Below are positions 8,219 to 20,442 of a stretch of DNA of 64,000 bases, piece after piece. This DNA comes from Goodfellowiella coeruleoviolacea (GTDB lineage: Bacteria; Actinomycetota; Actinomycetes; Mycobacteriales; Pseudonocardiaceae): NCBI RefSeq assembly GCF_024171785.1, contig NZ_JAMTCK010000009.1, forward strand, positions 350,703 to 414,702, written 5' to 3'. The position numbers and the translations under genes were made by a program. The notes beneath the pieces were generated by a model. That model was not told the DNA's origin. It saw nothing but the letters and a program-made list of their open reading frames with translations, and did no database searches. How positions within the stretch are numbered: position 1 is the first letter of the stretch; each line of letters opens with the position of its first letter.

Positions 8219-9493
8219 CTACCGGGGCCCGGTGGGGCGCAGCCGCACCGAGGTGATGGCGTTGTGGCCCACCGCCAGCACCTCCGCGGTCCAGCCGGAC
8301 AGCGCCACGACGTCGCCGGGTCGATCCGGAATGCGGCTCAGCCGCACCAGCAGCAGCCCGGCGATGGTGGTGTAGTCGCCCTCGGGCGCGTCCCGCAGCT
8401 CAACGCCCACGTCGACCAGGTCGTGCACGGGGAAGGTGCCGGGCAGCACGAGCGACCCGTCCTCCTCCCTGCGCACCGCCATGACATCGCGGTCGGTCTC
8501 GTCGTAGATCTCCCCGACGATCTCCTCCAGCAGGTCCTCCAGGGTGACGATGCCGTCGACCGCGCCGTGCTCGTCCACCACCAGCGCGAACTGCTCGTGC
8601 TCGGCCTTGAAGGCGCGCAGCGCGTCGGACACCCGCAGCGAGTCCGGGAACACGGTCGCCGGCCGCACCACGTCGACCAGGGAACCGTGTTCGGCCAGCA
8701 GGTCGCGCAGGTGCACCACGCCGACCACGTCGTCCAGGTGGCCCGACCGGGCGACCGGTGCGCGGGAGTGGCCGGACGCCGCGAGTTCGGCCCGGGCTGT
8801 GCTCACCTCGGTGTCGGCGGTCAGCGCGAACACCATCCGCCTGGGGACCAGCACCTCGCGCAGCCGGCGCTCGTGGATCTCCAGCGCGCCGTTGATGATC
8901 GTGCGCTGCTCGGCGTTCAGGCCGCGCTGGGCGGAGACGAACTCGCGCAACTCCTCCGGTGACAGCTGCTCCGACTCGGCCTGCGGGTTGCCGCCGAGCA
9001 GCCGCACCACCAGGTTGGTCGACGCGCTCAGCGCCCACACCACGGGCCGGGAGATCGTCGAGAGCAGGTCGAGCGGACGGGCCACGAGCAGCGCCCACCG
9101 CAGGGCGTACTGCATGGCCAGCCGCTTGGGCGCGAGTTCGCCGAACACCAGGGTGACGAACGTCAGCACGATCGTCACCAGCGCCACGGCCACCGCGTTC
9201 GCGGCGTCGCCGAGAAAGCCCAGTGCGGGCACGAGCGGCTCGGCCAGGGACACCGCGGCGGTCGCCGACGCCAGGAACCCGGCGAGGGTGATGCCGATCT
9301 GGATGGTGGCGAGGAACCGGTTCGGGTCGCGGGCCAGCCGCACCAGCGTGCCGGCGCCGGCCCGGCCATCGCGCTCCAGCGCCCGCAGTTGGCCCTCGCG
9401 CAGCGAGATCAGGGCCATCTCGCTGCCGGAGAACAGCGCGTTCACCAGGACCAGCACACCCACCAGAACCAGGTTGAAAACGTAGCCGTCCAC
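8219..9493 (-). CDS. CNNM/CorC-type hemolysin-family membrane protein with CBS pair
   Basis: 424 aa. Order: four-helix DUF21/CNNM membrane domain (about 1-190; includes NALFSGSEMALISL, GELAPKRLAMQYAL), two CBS domains (about 205-330; SGHSRAPVARSGHLDDVVGVVHLRDLL, FALVVDEHGAVDGIVTLEDLLEEIVGEI), and a C-terminal CorC_HlyC domain. Family members are linked to Mg2+ or Co2+ transport and resistance. I chose GTG 9493, preceded by GGAG at 5 bp; upstream in-frame extension is arginine- and proline-rich and not family-like. Confidence 0.88.
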   Translation of the reverse strand: MDGYVFNLVLVGVLVLVNALFSGSEMALISLREGQLRALERDGRAGAGTLVRLARDPNRFLATIQIGITLAGFLASATAAVSLAEPLVPALGFLGDAANAVAVALVTIVLTFVTLVFGELAPKRLAMQYALRWALLVARPLDLLSTISRPVVWALSASTNLVVRLLGGNPQAESEQLSPEELREFVSAQRGLNAEQRTIINGALEIHERRLREVLVPRRMVFALTADTEVSTARAELAASGHSRAPVARSGHLDDVVGVVHLRDLLAEHGSLVDVVRPATVFPDSLRVSDALRAFKAEHEQFALVVDEHGAVDGIVTLEDLLEEIVGEIYDETDRDVMAVRREEDGSLVLPGTFPVHDLVDVGVELRDAPEGDYTTIAGLLLVRLSRIPDRPGDVVALSGWTAEVLAVGHNAITSVRLRPTGPR

Positions 9494-9814
9494 GCACACT
9501 CCGAATCTCGTCAGCAGGGCAACGCTAACAGCTGGCGGGCGCGAGCCGGTGCTGAAGCAGCAGCGTGCCGGGGCGGACCAGGCACGCGGAGGATCGACCG
9601 ACCGGGTTAGTCCCTCCACTGTGGACGGTGAACGCGCGGTGTTCCGGTGATCGCGCGCTGTGAGGTAGCTCATGTGGGGCCGGTTGGGGCTGGTGCGGGG
9701 CGTGGCCGGGCTCCGCGCGCGGTCCCGCAACGCGTTCCGCGGCTCCCCGGGGTGGTGCCGGCTGGCTATTGTGGATCTTGACCGGTAAGTCCGATTCGCA
9801 AAGGAGCAAGACGC
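9494..9814. other. Intergenic region without a recognisable gene
   Basis: About 320 bp between divergent genes. It holds one copy of the palindrome TCCACTGTGGA (9615-9625). Open frames here are short and lack ribosome sites. Promoters for the CNNM gene and for the small protein at 9815 must lie here, but no clear -35/-10 pair stands out. Confidence 0.5.
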
Positions 9815-10039
9815 ATGGCCGTGTCCGCGGATCTCGCCAAGCAGCTCGACAAGGCCTACGAGGACCTCAGCGTGACAGAGGTTCTCGACGCGCCCGTGGG
9901 TGCCTTAGCCGGGGTCAGCGAGGGCGACGCCGAGAAGCTGGCCGCCGCGTTCGGCATCAGGACCGTGCGCGACCTGGGCAGCAACAAGTACTTCCGGCTC
10001 GCCGCCGCCCTGGTCGAACTCGACGCCCAGGCCAAGTGA
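9815..10039 (+). CDS. Small conserved protein with helix-hairpin-helix-like segment
   Basis: 74 aa, soluble. The central part DAPVGALAGVSEGDAEKLAAAFGIRTVRDLGSNKYFRLAAAL looks like a helix-hairpin-helix motif of the type 'L..V....A..L...FGI.TV.DL', which in other proteins mediates non-specific DNA or protein contact. Good start: AAGGAG 9 bp before ATG. Followed by a strong hairpin terminator, so it is a monocistronic unit. I recognise the pattern as a conserved actinobacterial hypothetical but cannot give a function. Confidence 0.75.
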   Translation: MAVSADLAKQLDKAYEDLSVTEVLDAPVGALAGVSEGDAEKLAAAFGIRTVRDLGSNKYFRLAAALVELDAQAK

Positions 10040-10064
10040 CGCGCGTTTCCGCGCGGTGCTGAAC

Positions 10065-10091
10065 CGGTGGGTGGACCTGCTCCACCCACCG
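10065..10091 (+). terminator. Hairpin terminator after small protein gene
   Basis: Perfect 11-bp stem CGGTGGGTGGA / TCCACCCACCG with a 5-nt loop, 26 bp after the stop codon. Confidence 0.75.
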
Positions 10092-10133
10092 CACCCCCAC
10101 TGCTCGACTCGGGGGACCAGTGCGGCCCTCGTG

Positions 10134-10156
10134 GTGTACGGTACGGTTTCGTACAC
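10134..10156. promoter_or_regulatory. Probable TetR operator upstream of the TetR-monooxygenase operon
   Basis: Inverted repeat GTGTACG-N9-CGTACAC ending 18 bp before the TetR start codon. The right arm overlaps a possible -10 (TACACT, 10152-10157). A palindrome directly over the promoter of a tetR gene is the usual autoregulation site. Confidence 0.65.
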
Positions 10157-10174
10157 TACGAAGCGAGGTTGACG

Positions 10175-10732
10175 ATGCGGGGCGAGGCGCGTGAACGGGC
10201 CATCCTCGACGCCACCACGGAGTTGGTGGGGGAGGTCGGCTACCAGGCGTTGACCGTGGACGCGGTGGCGGCGCGGGCACACGCCAGCAAGGCCACCATC
10301 TACCGGCGCTGGCGCAACAAGGCGGAGTTGGTGAAGGCCGCGCTGGATGCCTACGACGCCGAGTTCAACCTGGTCATCCCGGACACCGGTGAGCTGCGCG
10401 GCGATCTCGTCGCGGTGCTGGAAGCCTTGCGGGACAAGGCGACCGACCGCTACCTCGCCCTGCTGAACGCGCTCATCAGCGCCGCCAAGTACGACCCGGT
10501 GCTGGCCGCCGCGCTGCACGAGCACCAGGCGGACGACGAGCTGTCCCCGTTCACCGCGTGCCTGCAGCGCGCGGTCGCCCGCGGCGAGGCGCCGGCCGAG
10601 GTGGACACCACCCTGGTGCACGACGTGGCCGAGGCGCTGATCATGCGGCAGCTCACCGTCGACCTGCCGTTCGACGACGCGTTCATCAACCGGGTCGTCG
10701 ACCGCGTGCTGCTGCCCCTGATCCGGTCCTGA
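10175..10732 (+). CDS. TetR-family transcriptional regulator
   Basis: 185 aa. N-terminal TetR helix-turn-helix (RERAILDATTELVGEVGYQALTVDAVAARAHASKATIYRRWRNK AELV), then a C-terminal ligand-binding domain of the TetR_C_16-like type (VLEALRDKATDRYLALLNALISAAKYDP). I chose ATG 10175, just after the palindrome; a longer in-frame start would put the operator inside the gene. The FAD monooxygenase follows 17 bp downstream, so the regulator and enzyme form one operon, which suggests substrate- or drug-inducible oxidation. Confidence 0.88.
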   Translation: MRGEARERAILDATTELVGEVGYQALTVDAVAARAHASKATIYRRWRNKAELVKAALDAYDAEFNLVIPDTGELRGDLVAVLEALRDKATDRYLALLNALISAAKYDPVLAAALHEHQADDELSPFTACLQRAVARGEAPAEVDTTLVHDVAEALIMRQLTVDLPFDDAFINRVVDRVLLPLIRS

Positions 10733-10749
10733 GCAGTGTGGGGGAACCT

Positions 10750-12261
<1,512 letters not shown>

Positions 12262-12496
12262 CACCGGGCCCCGCCGAGGGCCGCCCGCGCTGTTCCCGCT
12301 GGTGGTGGAAGCGCTCTCAGCCACGTGGGTCGGCTGCTCGTTGGTGCCGCTGTCGACGCTCGCCCGGTGTGCTGTCCAGCACTTCGGGACGACGTCGACA
12401 GCGGGGGACAGCTGGACGATCATTGACGAGCAGTCCCGGAGGGACCGTCCGATCGGGACCTCCGGCCCACCGTCGAGCAGGTGAACGGGGAACTCG

Positions 12497-13702
12497 GTGC
12501 GCGACCTCGAACAGCGGACTCCCGCACACGCCGCGGGCAGCCGAGGAACAGGCGCGGGGCTCGGCCGAGCGTGGCTCGGCCTGCTCACGCTCACGCTGTC
12601 CTCCTTCGCGGCCGTGACCACGGAAATGCTCCCGGTGGGCCTGCTGCCGCGCATCGGGGACGCGTTCGACGTCACCGAATCCGTCGCCGGCCTGCTGGTG
12701 AGCCTGTACGCGGTCATGGTGGCGGTGCTCGCCGTGCCGTTGACGATCGCGACGCGCCGGTTGCCGCGCAAGGCCCTGCTCCTGGGCAGCCTGGCCAGTT
12801 ACACGCTGAGCAACCTCCTGGTGGCCGTGGCGCCGGGGTTCGCGGTGGTGGCGGTCGGCAGGGCGCTGGGCGGCATCACCCACGCGCTGTTCTTCTCGGT
12901 GTGCATCGGGTACGCCACGCGCCTGGTCGCAGCGGAGCACACCGGCCGCGCCCTGGCGATCGCGTCGGCGGGCGTGTCCGCCGGGTTCGTGCTCGGGGTG
13001 CCCGTGGGGGTCTCGCTCGGCACGTCGTTGGGCTGGCGGTCGGCGTTCGTCGCCATGACGGCCTGCACGGCACTGGCGTTCGTGCTCGCCGCGGTGGTCC
13101 TGCCGGGCGTGCCGACAGCCTCGGGGGCAGCGGAGACCCGCCCGGGCCGCACCCGCCGGCTGGTCACCGTGATCGCCTCCAACACGCTCGCCTACATGGG
13201 CCACTACACGCTGTTCACCTACGTGAGCGTGCTGCTGCTGCGGTCAGGTGCGGCGCCGACGGGCGTCGGCCCGCTGCTGCTGGTGTTCGGCGCGGTCGGC
13301 CTCGGCACGCTGGCGGTGGCCGCCAGACACCTCGACGTGCGGCCGCGCGCCAGCGGCCTGGTCATCGTCGGCCTGATCGCGGCCGGGATCATCGGCGTGG
13401 GGCTGGGGTATCCCGCGCTCGGCGCCGTGGTCGTCGCCGGCATCGCGTGGAACGCGGGCTTCGGCCCGGTCTCCTCGCTCTACCAGGCGTCCGCCGTGCG
13501 CGCCCGGGCGACCTCACCCGACCTGGCCGGCGCGTGGATCAACGCCACCTGCAACTTCGGCATCGCCGCGGGCGCCGCGGTCGGCGGCGGGGTGCTCGAC
13601 GCCGCGGGCCTGGCTGCGGTGGCCTGGGTGGCGGCCGGGCTCGTCGTCCTCGCGCTGCTCATCGTGCTGCTCGCGCCCCGCGCCTTCGCCGCACAGGGCT
13701 GA
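12497..13702 (+). CDS. MFS transporter, DHA1-type drug or sugar exporter
   Basis: 401 aa with about 12 membrane helices. N-terminal segment LTLSSFAAVTTEMLPVGLLPRIGDAF and VGRALGGITHALFFSVCIGYA match the AraJ/NepI/Cmr-like DHA1 branch (export of drugs, sugars or nucleosides). GTG start; 235 bp separate it from the monooxygenase gene, so it probably has its own promoter. Followed by an 11-bp-stem hairpin terminator. Substrate unknown. Confidence 0.85.
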   Translation: MRDLEQRTPAHAAGSRGTGAGLGRAWLGLLTLTLSSFAAVTTEMLPVGLLPRIGDAFDVTESVAGLLVSLYAVMVAVLAVPLTIATRRLPRKALLLGSLASYTLSNLLVAVAPGFAVVAVGRALGGITHALFFSVCIGYATRLVAAEHTGRALAIASAGVSAGFVLGVPVGVSLGTSLGWRSAFVAMTACTALAFVLAAVVLPGVPTASGAAETRPGRTRRLVTVIASNTLAYMGHYTLFTYVSVLLLRSGAAPTGVGPLLLVFGAVGLGTLAVAARHLDVRPRASGLVIVGLIAAGIIGVGLGYPALGAVVVAGIAWNAGFGPVSSLYQASAVRARATSPDLAGAWINATCNFGIAAGAAVGGGVLDAAGLAAVAWVAAGLVVLALLIVLLAPRAFAAQG

Positions 13703-13722
13703 CCGGCCGGTCGTCGCCCGCC

Positions 13723-13754
13723 TTCCCGCGACCAGCCGGGGAAGGTCGCGGGAA
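13723..13754 (+). terminator. Hairpin terminator after MFS gene
   Basis: Perfect 11-bp stem TTCCCGCGACC / GGTCGCGGGAA, 10-nt loop, 21 bp after the stop. Confidence 0.7.
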
Positions 13755-13780
13755 CTGTTCGTCCACTCGGTACGACCTCT

Positions 13781-15682
13781 GTGGACGTGAGGATCGACAG
13801 GGCGGCCGTGCTCGCCGGCGGCATCGGGGTGGCTGGCGTGCTGCTGGTCGTGGTCGTGGCCGGGGACGTGCACGCGCCGCTGGGCGACAGCGATCCGGGA
13901 CGGCTGGCCTCGCTGCTGTTCGGGCTGATCCGGTTCGCCTCGGACGCCGCCGGCGTGGTCGTGGTCGGCGCGCTGGCGTTCGCCGCGTTCGCGGTCCCGT
14001 CCACACCGGACGGTCGGCTGTCCGCTGACGCGTTCGCCTCGGTGTGCCTGGCGGCCGGCGCGGCGGTGGTGTGGGTGGTCGCGGCGCTGGCGGCGGTGCC
14101 GCTGTCGGCCGGCGACGCGTCCGGGCAGCCGCCCGGGGTGGTGTGGGCGAACCTCCCGGCCCTGGTGGACGCCACCGAGGAACCCAAGGCGTGGCTGTGC
14201 GTGGCCGCGCTCGCCCTCGTGGTCGCGGTGGCCGCGCGACAGACGCTGACCTGGCGGGCCGCTGTGCTGTGCTTCGCCGTGGCCGTGCTGGGACTGCTGC
14301 CACCCGTGGTCGCCGGACACGTCTCGGTCGGGGCGTGGCACGACGTGGCCACCAACGCGATGGTGTGGCACGTTCCGGCCGCCGGCGTGTGGGTGGGCGC
14401 GCTGCTGGCGCTGCGGTCGTTCCTGCGCCGCCCGGGCGCGCCACACCGGCAGCTGGTGCTGCGCCGCTACCACCGGATGAGCGCGGTGTGCCTGGTCGTG
14501 CTGGTGCTCAGCGGCGCGGTGACCGGGCTGGCGCTGGCCCGGCCGGCGGGCCTGGCCACCGGGTTCGGCGCGCTGCTGCTGCTCAAGGTCACGGTGTGCG
14601 CGGTGGTGCTGCTGCTGCGCCGAGGGTGGGCCGGGCGGTGGCCGGTGGGCACCGAGGTGGTCGCGCTGGGCGTGGCCACGGGCGGCTCGGTGGCCCTGAC
14701 CCACCTGGTGCCGCCCGCGTTCACCGCCGACCCGCCCTCGGTGGCGGAGTCCCTGATGGGCTACGAGCTGACCGCGGCACCGGACCCGGCCGCGCTGCTG
14801 CTGGACTGGCGACCCGACCTGCTGGTCGGCCTGGGCTCGGTGCTGCTCGCCGGCGCCTACCTGGCCGGGGTGCGCGTGCTGCGCCGGCGCGGGGTTGGCT
14901 GGCCGGTGCGGCGGACCGCGGCGTGGCTGGCGGGCTGCCTGCTGGTGCTGGTCGCGTCCTCCTCGGGGATCGGCCGGTACGCGCCGGGCATGTTCAGCGT
15001 GCACATGGCCGCCCACATGGTGCTGAACATGTTCGCGCCGGTGCTGCTGGCGCTCGGCGGCCCGGTCACCCTGGCCCTGCGGACCCTGCCGAGGGCGCCG
15101 CGCGGCTGGCTGGTGGCCCTGCTGCACTCCGGGGTCGCGCGCCTGGTCGCGCACCCGGCGGTGGCCGCGGTCGGGTTCGTCGCCTCGTTCTACGTCCTGT
15201 ACTTCTCCGGGCTGTTCGGCGCGGCCATGTTCTACCACTGGGCGCACCAGCTGATGAACGTCCACTTCCTGGTCTCCGGGTACGTCTTCTACTGGCTGGT
15301 GATCGGCGTGGACCGGCCGCCGAGGCCGCTGCCGCACCTGGCGCGGTTGGGGATGCTGTTCGCGGTCATGCCCTTCCACGCCTTCTTCGGCGTGATCCTG
15401 ATGAACTCCCCCACGGTCGTGGCCGAGACCTACTACCGGTACCTGGCCCTGCCGTGGGTGCCCGACCCGCTCGCCGACCAGCGGGTGGCCGGCGGGATCG
15501 CGTGGGCGGCCGGGGAGATCCCGATGCTGGTGGTCGTCATCGCGCTGCTGGCGCAGTGGGCGGCGGCCGACCGCCGCGAGGCCACCCGGGTGGACCGGCG
15601 CGTGGACAGCGGCGCCGACGACCGGCTGGCCGCCTACAACGCGATGCTCGCCGACCTGGCCGGGCCACGGCACCAGGCGTGA
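13781..15682 (+). CDS. CopD-CtaG fusion: copper resistance / cytochrome oxidase assembly membrane protein
   Basis: 633 aa, very hydrophobic. The N-terminal half carries a CopD-like domain (VVAGHVSVGAWHDVATNAMVWHVPAAGVWVGALLAL, with conserved His residues) and the C-terminal half a CtaG (caa3-type) domain (GMFSVHMAAHMVLNMFAPVLLALGGPVTLALR; FYHWAHQLMNVHFLVSGYVFYWLVIG). This fusion is common in actinobacteria and handles copper for uptake or cytochrome c oxidase assembly. Followed 28 bp later by copA, giving a two-gene copper operon. GTG 13781; GTG 13787 is an alternative. Confidence 0.88.
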   Translation: MDVRIDRAAVLAGGIGVAGVLLVVVVAGDVHAPLGDSDPGRLASLLFGLIRFASDAAGVVVVGALAFAAFAVPSTPDGRLSADAFASVCLAAGAAVVWVVAALAAVPLSAGDASGQPPGVVWANLPALVDATEEPKAWLCVAALALVVAVAARQTLTWRAAVLCFAVAVLGLLPPVVAGHVSVGAWHDVATNAMVWHVPAAGVWVGALLALRSFLRRPGAPHRQLVLRRYHRMSAVCLVVLVLSGAVTGLALARPAGLATGFGALLLLKVTVCAVVLLLRRGWAGRWPVGTEVVALGVATGGSVALTHLVPPAFTADPPSVAESLMGYELTAAPDPAALLLDWRPDLLVGLGSVLLAGAYLAGVRVLRRRGVGWPVRRTAAWLAGCLLVLVASSSGIGRYAPGMFSVHMAAHMVLNMFAPVLLALGGPVTLALRTLPRAPRGWLVALLHSGVARLVAHPAVAAVGFVASFYVLYFSGLFGAAMFYHWAHQLMNVHFLVSGYVFYWLVIGVDRPPRPLPHLARLGMLFAVMPFHAFFGVILMNSPTVVAETYYRYLALPWVPDPLADQRVAGGIAWAAGEIPMLVVVIALLAQWAAADRREATRVDRRVDSGADDRLAAYNAMLADLAGPRHQA

Positions 15683-15710
15683 ACACCCAGACGAGAGAGG
15701 AACACCCCCG

Positions 15711-18014
<2,304 letters not shown>

Positions 18015-18032
18015 CCGCGGCGCGCCCGGTGG

Positions 18033-18677
18033 TCAGTCCAGCGTGACGGTGCCGCGCGGGGTGACCAGCACGGCGCGCAGCCCGACGGGCCCGGCGGTGA
18101 CGTCGAGGGTGATGCCGAGGGCGTCGCTGACCCGCCGCACGGCGGCGGGATCGGGGTGGGTGGCGTGCAGGGCGGCCAACTCGACCCGGGGCAGCCCGGT
18201 GGACGCCGGGTGCGGGGTGTCGCCCCAGTCGATGAGGAACGGGGTGATCCCGGCCAGCGGCGCCGGGTGGGTCGAGGCGAGCCGCCACTCCAGCAGCGCG
18301 CCGTCCGGGGTGCGCCGGGACATCGGCTGGACCGGGCCGTGGTCGGCGCCGGCCTGGCGGGCCGCCACGACCGCCGCCTCGATGTCGGCGGGGCGGACCG
18401 CCCAGGTGACCAGCTTCGGCGCGGTGAGCCGGTCCAGACCGAACGGCACCGCCGTTGCGGGCTCGGGCGGGTTGTCCCGGTCGGGGCCGATGATCTCCAG
18501 GTAGCTGGTGGGGCCGAGCCCGACCAGGTGGTTGCGGGTGCCTCGGCCGAGGTGCCGGCCGCCCTCGACCGGGCTGACACCGGTGCGCTCGGCGAACTCG
18601 GCCACCGCCGCCTCCAGGTCGGTCACCGCGTAGACCAGGTGGTCGAGTCGGGGTTCGAGGTCACCGGTGCCGCTCAT
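18033..18677 (-). CDS. Glyoxalase-like (VOC superfamily) protein
   Basis: 214 aa. N-terminal RLDHLVYAVTDLEAAVAEFAERTGV with a conserved HLV start and GTRNHLVGLGPTSYLEIIG matches the Glyoxalase_3-like domain; the C-terminal half (TPFLIDWGDTPHPAS) is also typical of this family. Probably a metal-dependent or metal-free VOC enzyme; substrate unknown. Last gene of a six-gene leftward operon; its start overlaps the LLM monooxygenase stop by 4 bp, so it may act on the product of that enzyme. Confidence 0.82.
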   Translation of the reverse strand: MSGTGDLEPRLDHLVYAVTDLEAAVAEFAERTGVSPVEGGRHLGRGTRNHLVGLGPTSYLEIIGPDRDNPPEPATAVPFGLDRLTAPKLVTWAVRPADIEAAVVAARQAGADHGPVQPMSRRTPDGALLEWRLASTHPAPLAGITPFLIDWGDTPHPASTGLPRVELAALHATHPDPAAVRRVSDALGITLDVTAGPVGLRAVLVTPRGTVTLD

Positions 18678-19720
18678 CGTGCTGTCCTCTCGGTGGTGGC
18701 CTCCGCTGCCGCCGGACCGGGTCGCCAGCCCAGGTGCGGGGCGACCGCGGTGGCGATCAGTTCCAGGGACTCCAGGGTGGCACGCTGCCCCGGGTCGGCC
18801 GGGTGCACCTGGAAGATGAGGTCGGTGGCCTGGGTGACGACCGGATCGGCCAGCAGTGTGGCGACCACCTCGTCGGGAGTTCCACAGTGGACGTCGAGCG
18901 CGGTGAGCAGGTCGTCCTCGTCGCCGGCCGGAACCGGTTGGCCGGTCGCGGCGAGGTGGTCGGCGAACGCGCGGACGCCCGCTCGGGCCGCGGCGCGCAC
19001 CTTCTCCCGGTCCAGTCCGACGAACACCGACCGGGACGCGCCGATCCGGGCGGGGACGCCGGCCGGCAGCGCGGCGCGGTAGGCCCGCACCACCGGCTCC
19101 TGCACCTCGGCCAGCGGGGCGTGCGGCTGGTTCTCGGGGCGCGGCTGGGTGCGGGAGAGCAGCAGGCCGGTGCCGGCCAGGCCCGCCCTGCGTCCACCGT
19201 GGACGCTGAAGGTCGCCTGCCAGATGTCGGTGAGCAGCCGCTGGCCGCGCGGCACCAACACCCGACCCGGCCCGGCCAGCTCCGCACCGGACAGTGCCGC
19301 GACGACCCGGTCGAAGTGCGCGGTGAACAACTCCGAGCGGGCCGAGGAGTCGCGCCCGAACGCGGCGAAGGCGGCTGGCGAGCCGCCGGTGCCGAAGCCC
19401 AGTTCGAGCCGGCCACCGGAGAGCGCGTCCAGCACGGCCGCGTCCTCGGCCACCCGGATCGGGTCTTCCAGCGGGAGCGTGATGATCCCGGTGGCCAACC
19501 GGATCGCGCTGGTGCGAGCGGCCACAGTGGACAGGAAGACCAGGGGGGCCGGCAGGCCGCCCTCGACCGCGTCGAAGTGGTGCTGGGCGACCCAGCCCAC
19601 CTGGTAGCCGAGCTGTTCGGCCACGACGAACTGTTCCAGCGCCAGCCGGTAGGCGGTCGGGCCCCCGGGATCGCCGCCGTGGTCGGTCAACCGCGTGAAG
19701 AAGCCGAGTCGCTTGCTCAT
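18674..19720 (-). CDS. LLM-class flavin-dependent monooxygenase (KPN_01858-like)
   Basis: 348 aa luciferase-like TIM barrel: MSKRLGFFTRLTDHGGDP, GWVAQHHFDAVEGGLPAPLVFLSTVAARTSAIRLATGIITLPLEDPIRVAEDAAVLDALSGGRLELGFGTG. It uses FMNH2 and O2. The opening and the WVAQHHF region resemble the putative FMN-dependent monooxygenase family named KPN_01858, which is usually found with CMD-domain proteins and an ABC importer, exactly the neighbours seen here. Overlaps livF upstream and the VOC gene downstream by 4 bp. Substrate unknown; oxidative cleavage of an imported compound is plausible. Confidence 0.85.
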   Translation of the reverse strand: MSKRLGFFTRLTDHGGDPGGPTAYRLALEQFVVAEQLGYQVGWVAQHHFDAVEGGLPAPLVFLSTVAARTSAIRLATGIITLPLEDPIRVAEDAAVLDALSGGRLELGFGTGGSPAAFAAFGRDSSARSELFTAHFDRVVAALSGAELAGPGRVLVPRGQRLLTDIWQATFSVHGGRRAGLAGTGLLLSRTQPRPENQPHAPLAEVQEPVVRAYRAALPAGVPARIGASRSVFVGLDREKVRAAARAGVRAFADHLAATGQPVPAGDEDDLLTALDVHCGTPDEVVATLLADPVVTQATDLIFQVHPADPGQRATLESLELIATAVAPHLGWRPGPAAAEATTERTAR

Positions 19721-20442
19721 GCCGCCTTCCCCAGGTAGGCCTCCTGCACGGCCGGGTTGCCGAGCAGCTCCGCCGCGGTGCCGGCCAGCACGATCCGGCC
19801 GGTGGCCAGCACGTAGCCGCGGTGCGCGATGGACAGCGCCAGTTCCGCCTGCTGCTCGACCATCAGCACGGCGATGCCCAGTTCGGCGTTGAGCCGGGCG
19901 ATCTCGTCCAGGACCTTGTCGACGAACAGCGGGGACAGGCCCATGGTCGGTTCGTCCATGCAGATCAGCCGCGGCCGGCTCATCAGCGCGCGGGCGACGG
20001 CCAGCATCTGCTGTTCCCCGCCGGACAGGGTGCCGGCCTCCTGGCGCCGGCGCTCGGCCAACCGGGGGAAGTACTCGTACATCCGCGCCGCGTCCTCGGC
20101 GATGGCGGCCCGACCGCGCCGGGTGTACGCGCCGGCGAGCAGGTTCTCGTGCACGGTCAGCTGCCCGAAGACGCGGCGGGCCTCCGGAACCGAGGCCAGG
20201 CCCAGCCGGACCCGGGCCGGTGTCGACGCCGAGGTGACGTCGGTGCCGTCCACCAGCACCCGACCCGCCCTGGGCCGGACCAGGCCGAGGATGGTCTTCA
20301 TGGTGGTGGACTTGCCCGAGGCGTTGCCGCCGAGCAGCGAGACGATCTCACCGGGACGGACCTGGATGGACACCTGGTCCAGGGCCTTTGCCTGTCCGTA
20401 GTGGACGTCCACACCGGACAGTTCCAGCAGCGGGGCGCTCAT
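19717..20442 (-). CDS. Branched-chain-type ABC transporter ATP-binding protein (LivF-like)
   Basis: 241 aa ATPase. Walker A GGNASGKS (residues 38-45; N replaces the usual P-x-G order GANGAGKS), signature LSGGEQQMLAVARAL, Walker B LICMDEPTMGLSP, and switch region MVEQQAELALSIAHRGYVLATGRI. The GLASVPEARRVF motif is specific for LivF. Pairs with the LivG-type ATPase whose stop it overlaps. Part of the importer operon 24340-18033. Confidence 0.92.
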   Translation of the reverse strand: MSAPLLELSGVDVHYGQAKALDQVSIQVRPGEIVSLLGGNASGKSTTMKTILGLVRPRAGRVLVDGTDVTSASTPARVRLGLASVPEARRVFGQLTVHENLLAGAYTRRGRAAIAEDAARMYEYFPRLAERRRQEAGTLSGGEQQMLAVARALMSRPRLICMDEPTMGLSPLFVDKVLDEIARLNAELGIAVLMVEQQAELALSIAHRGYVLATGRIVLAGTAAELLGNPAVQEAYLGKAA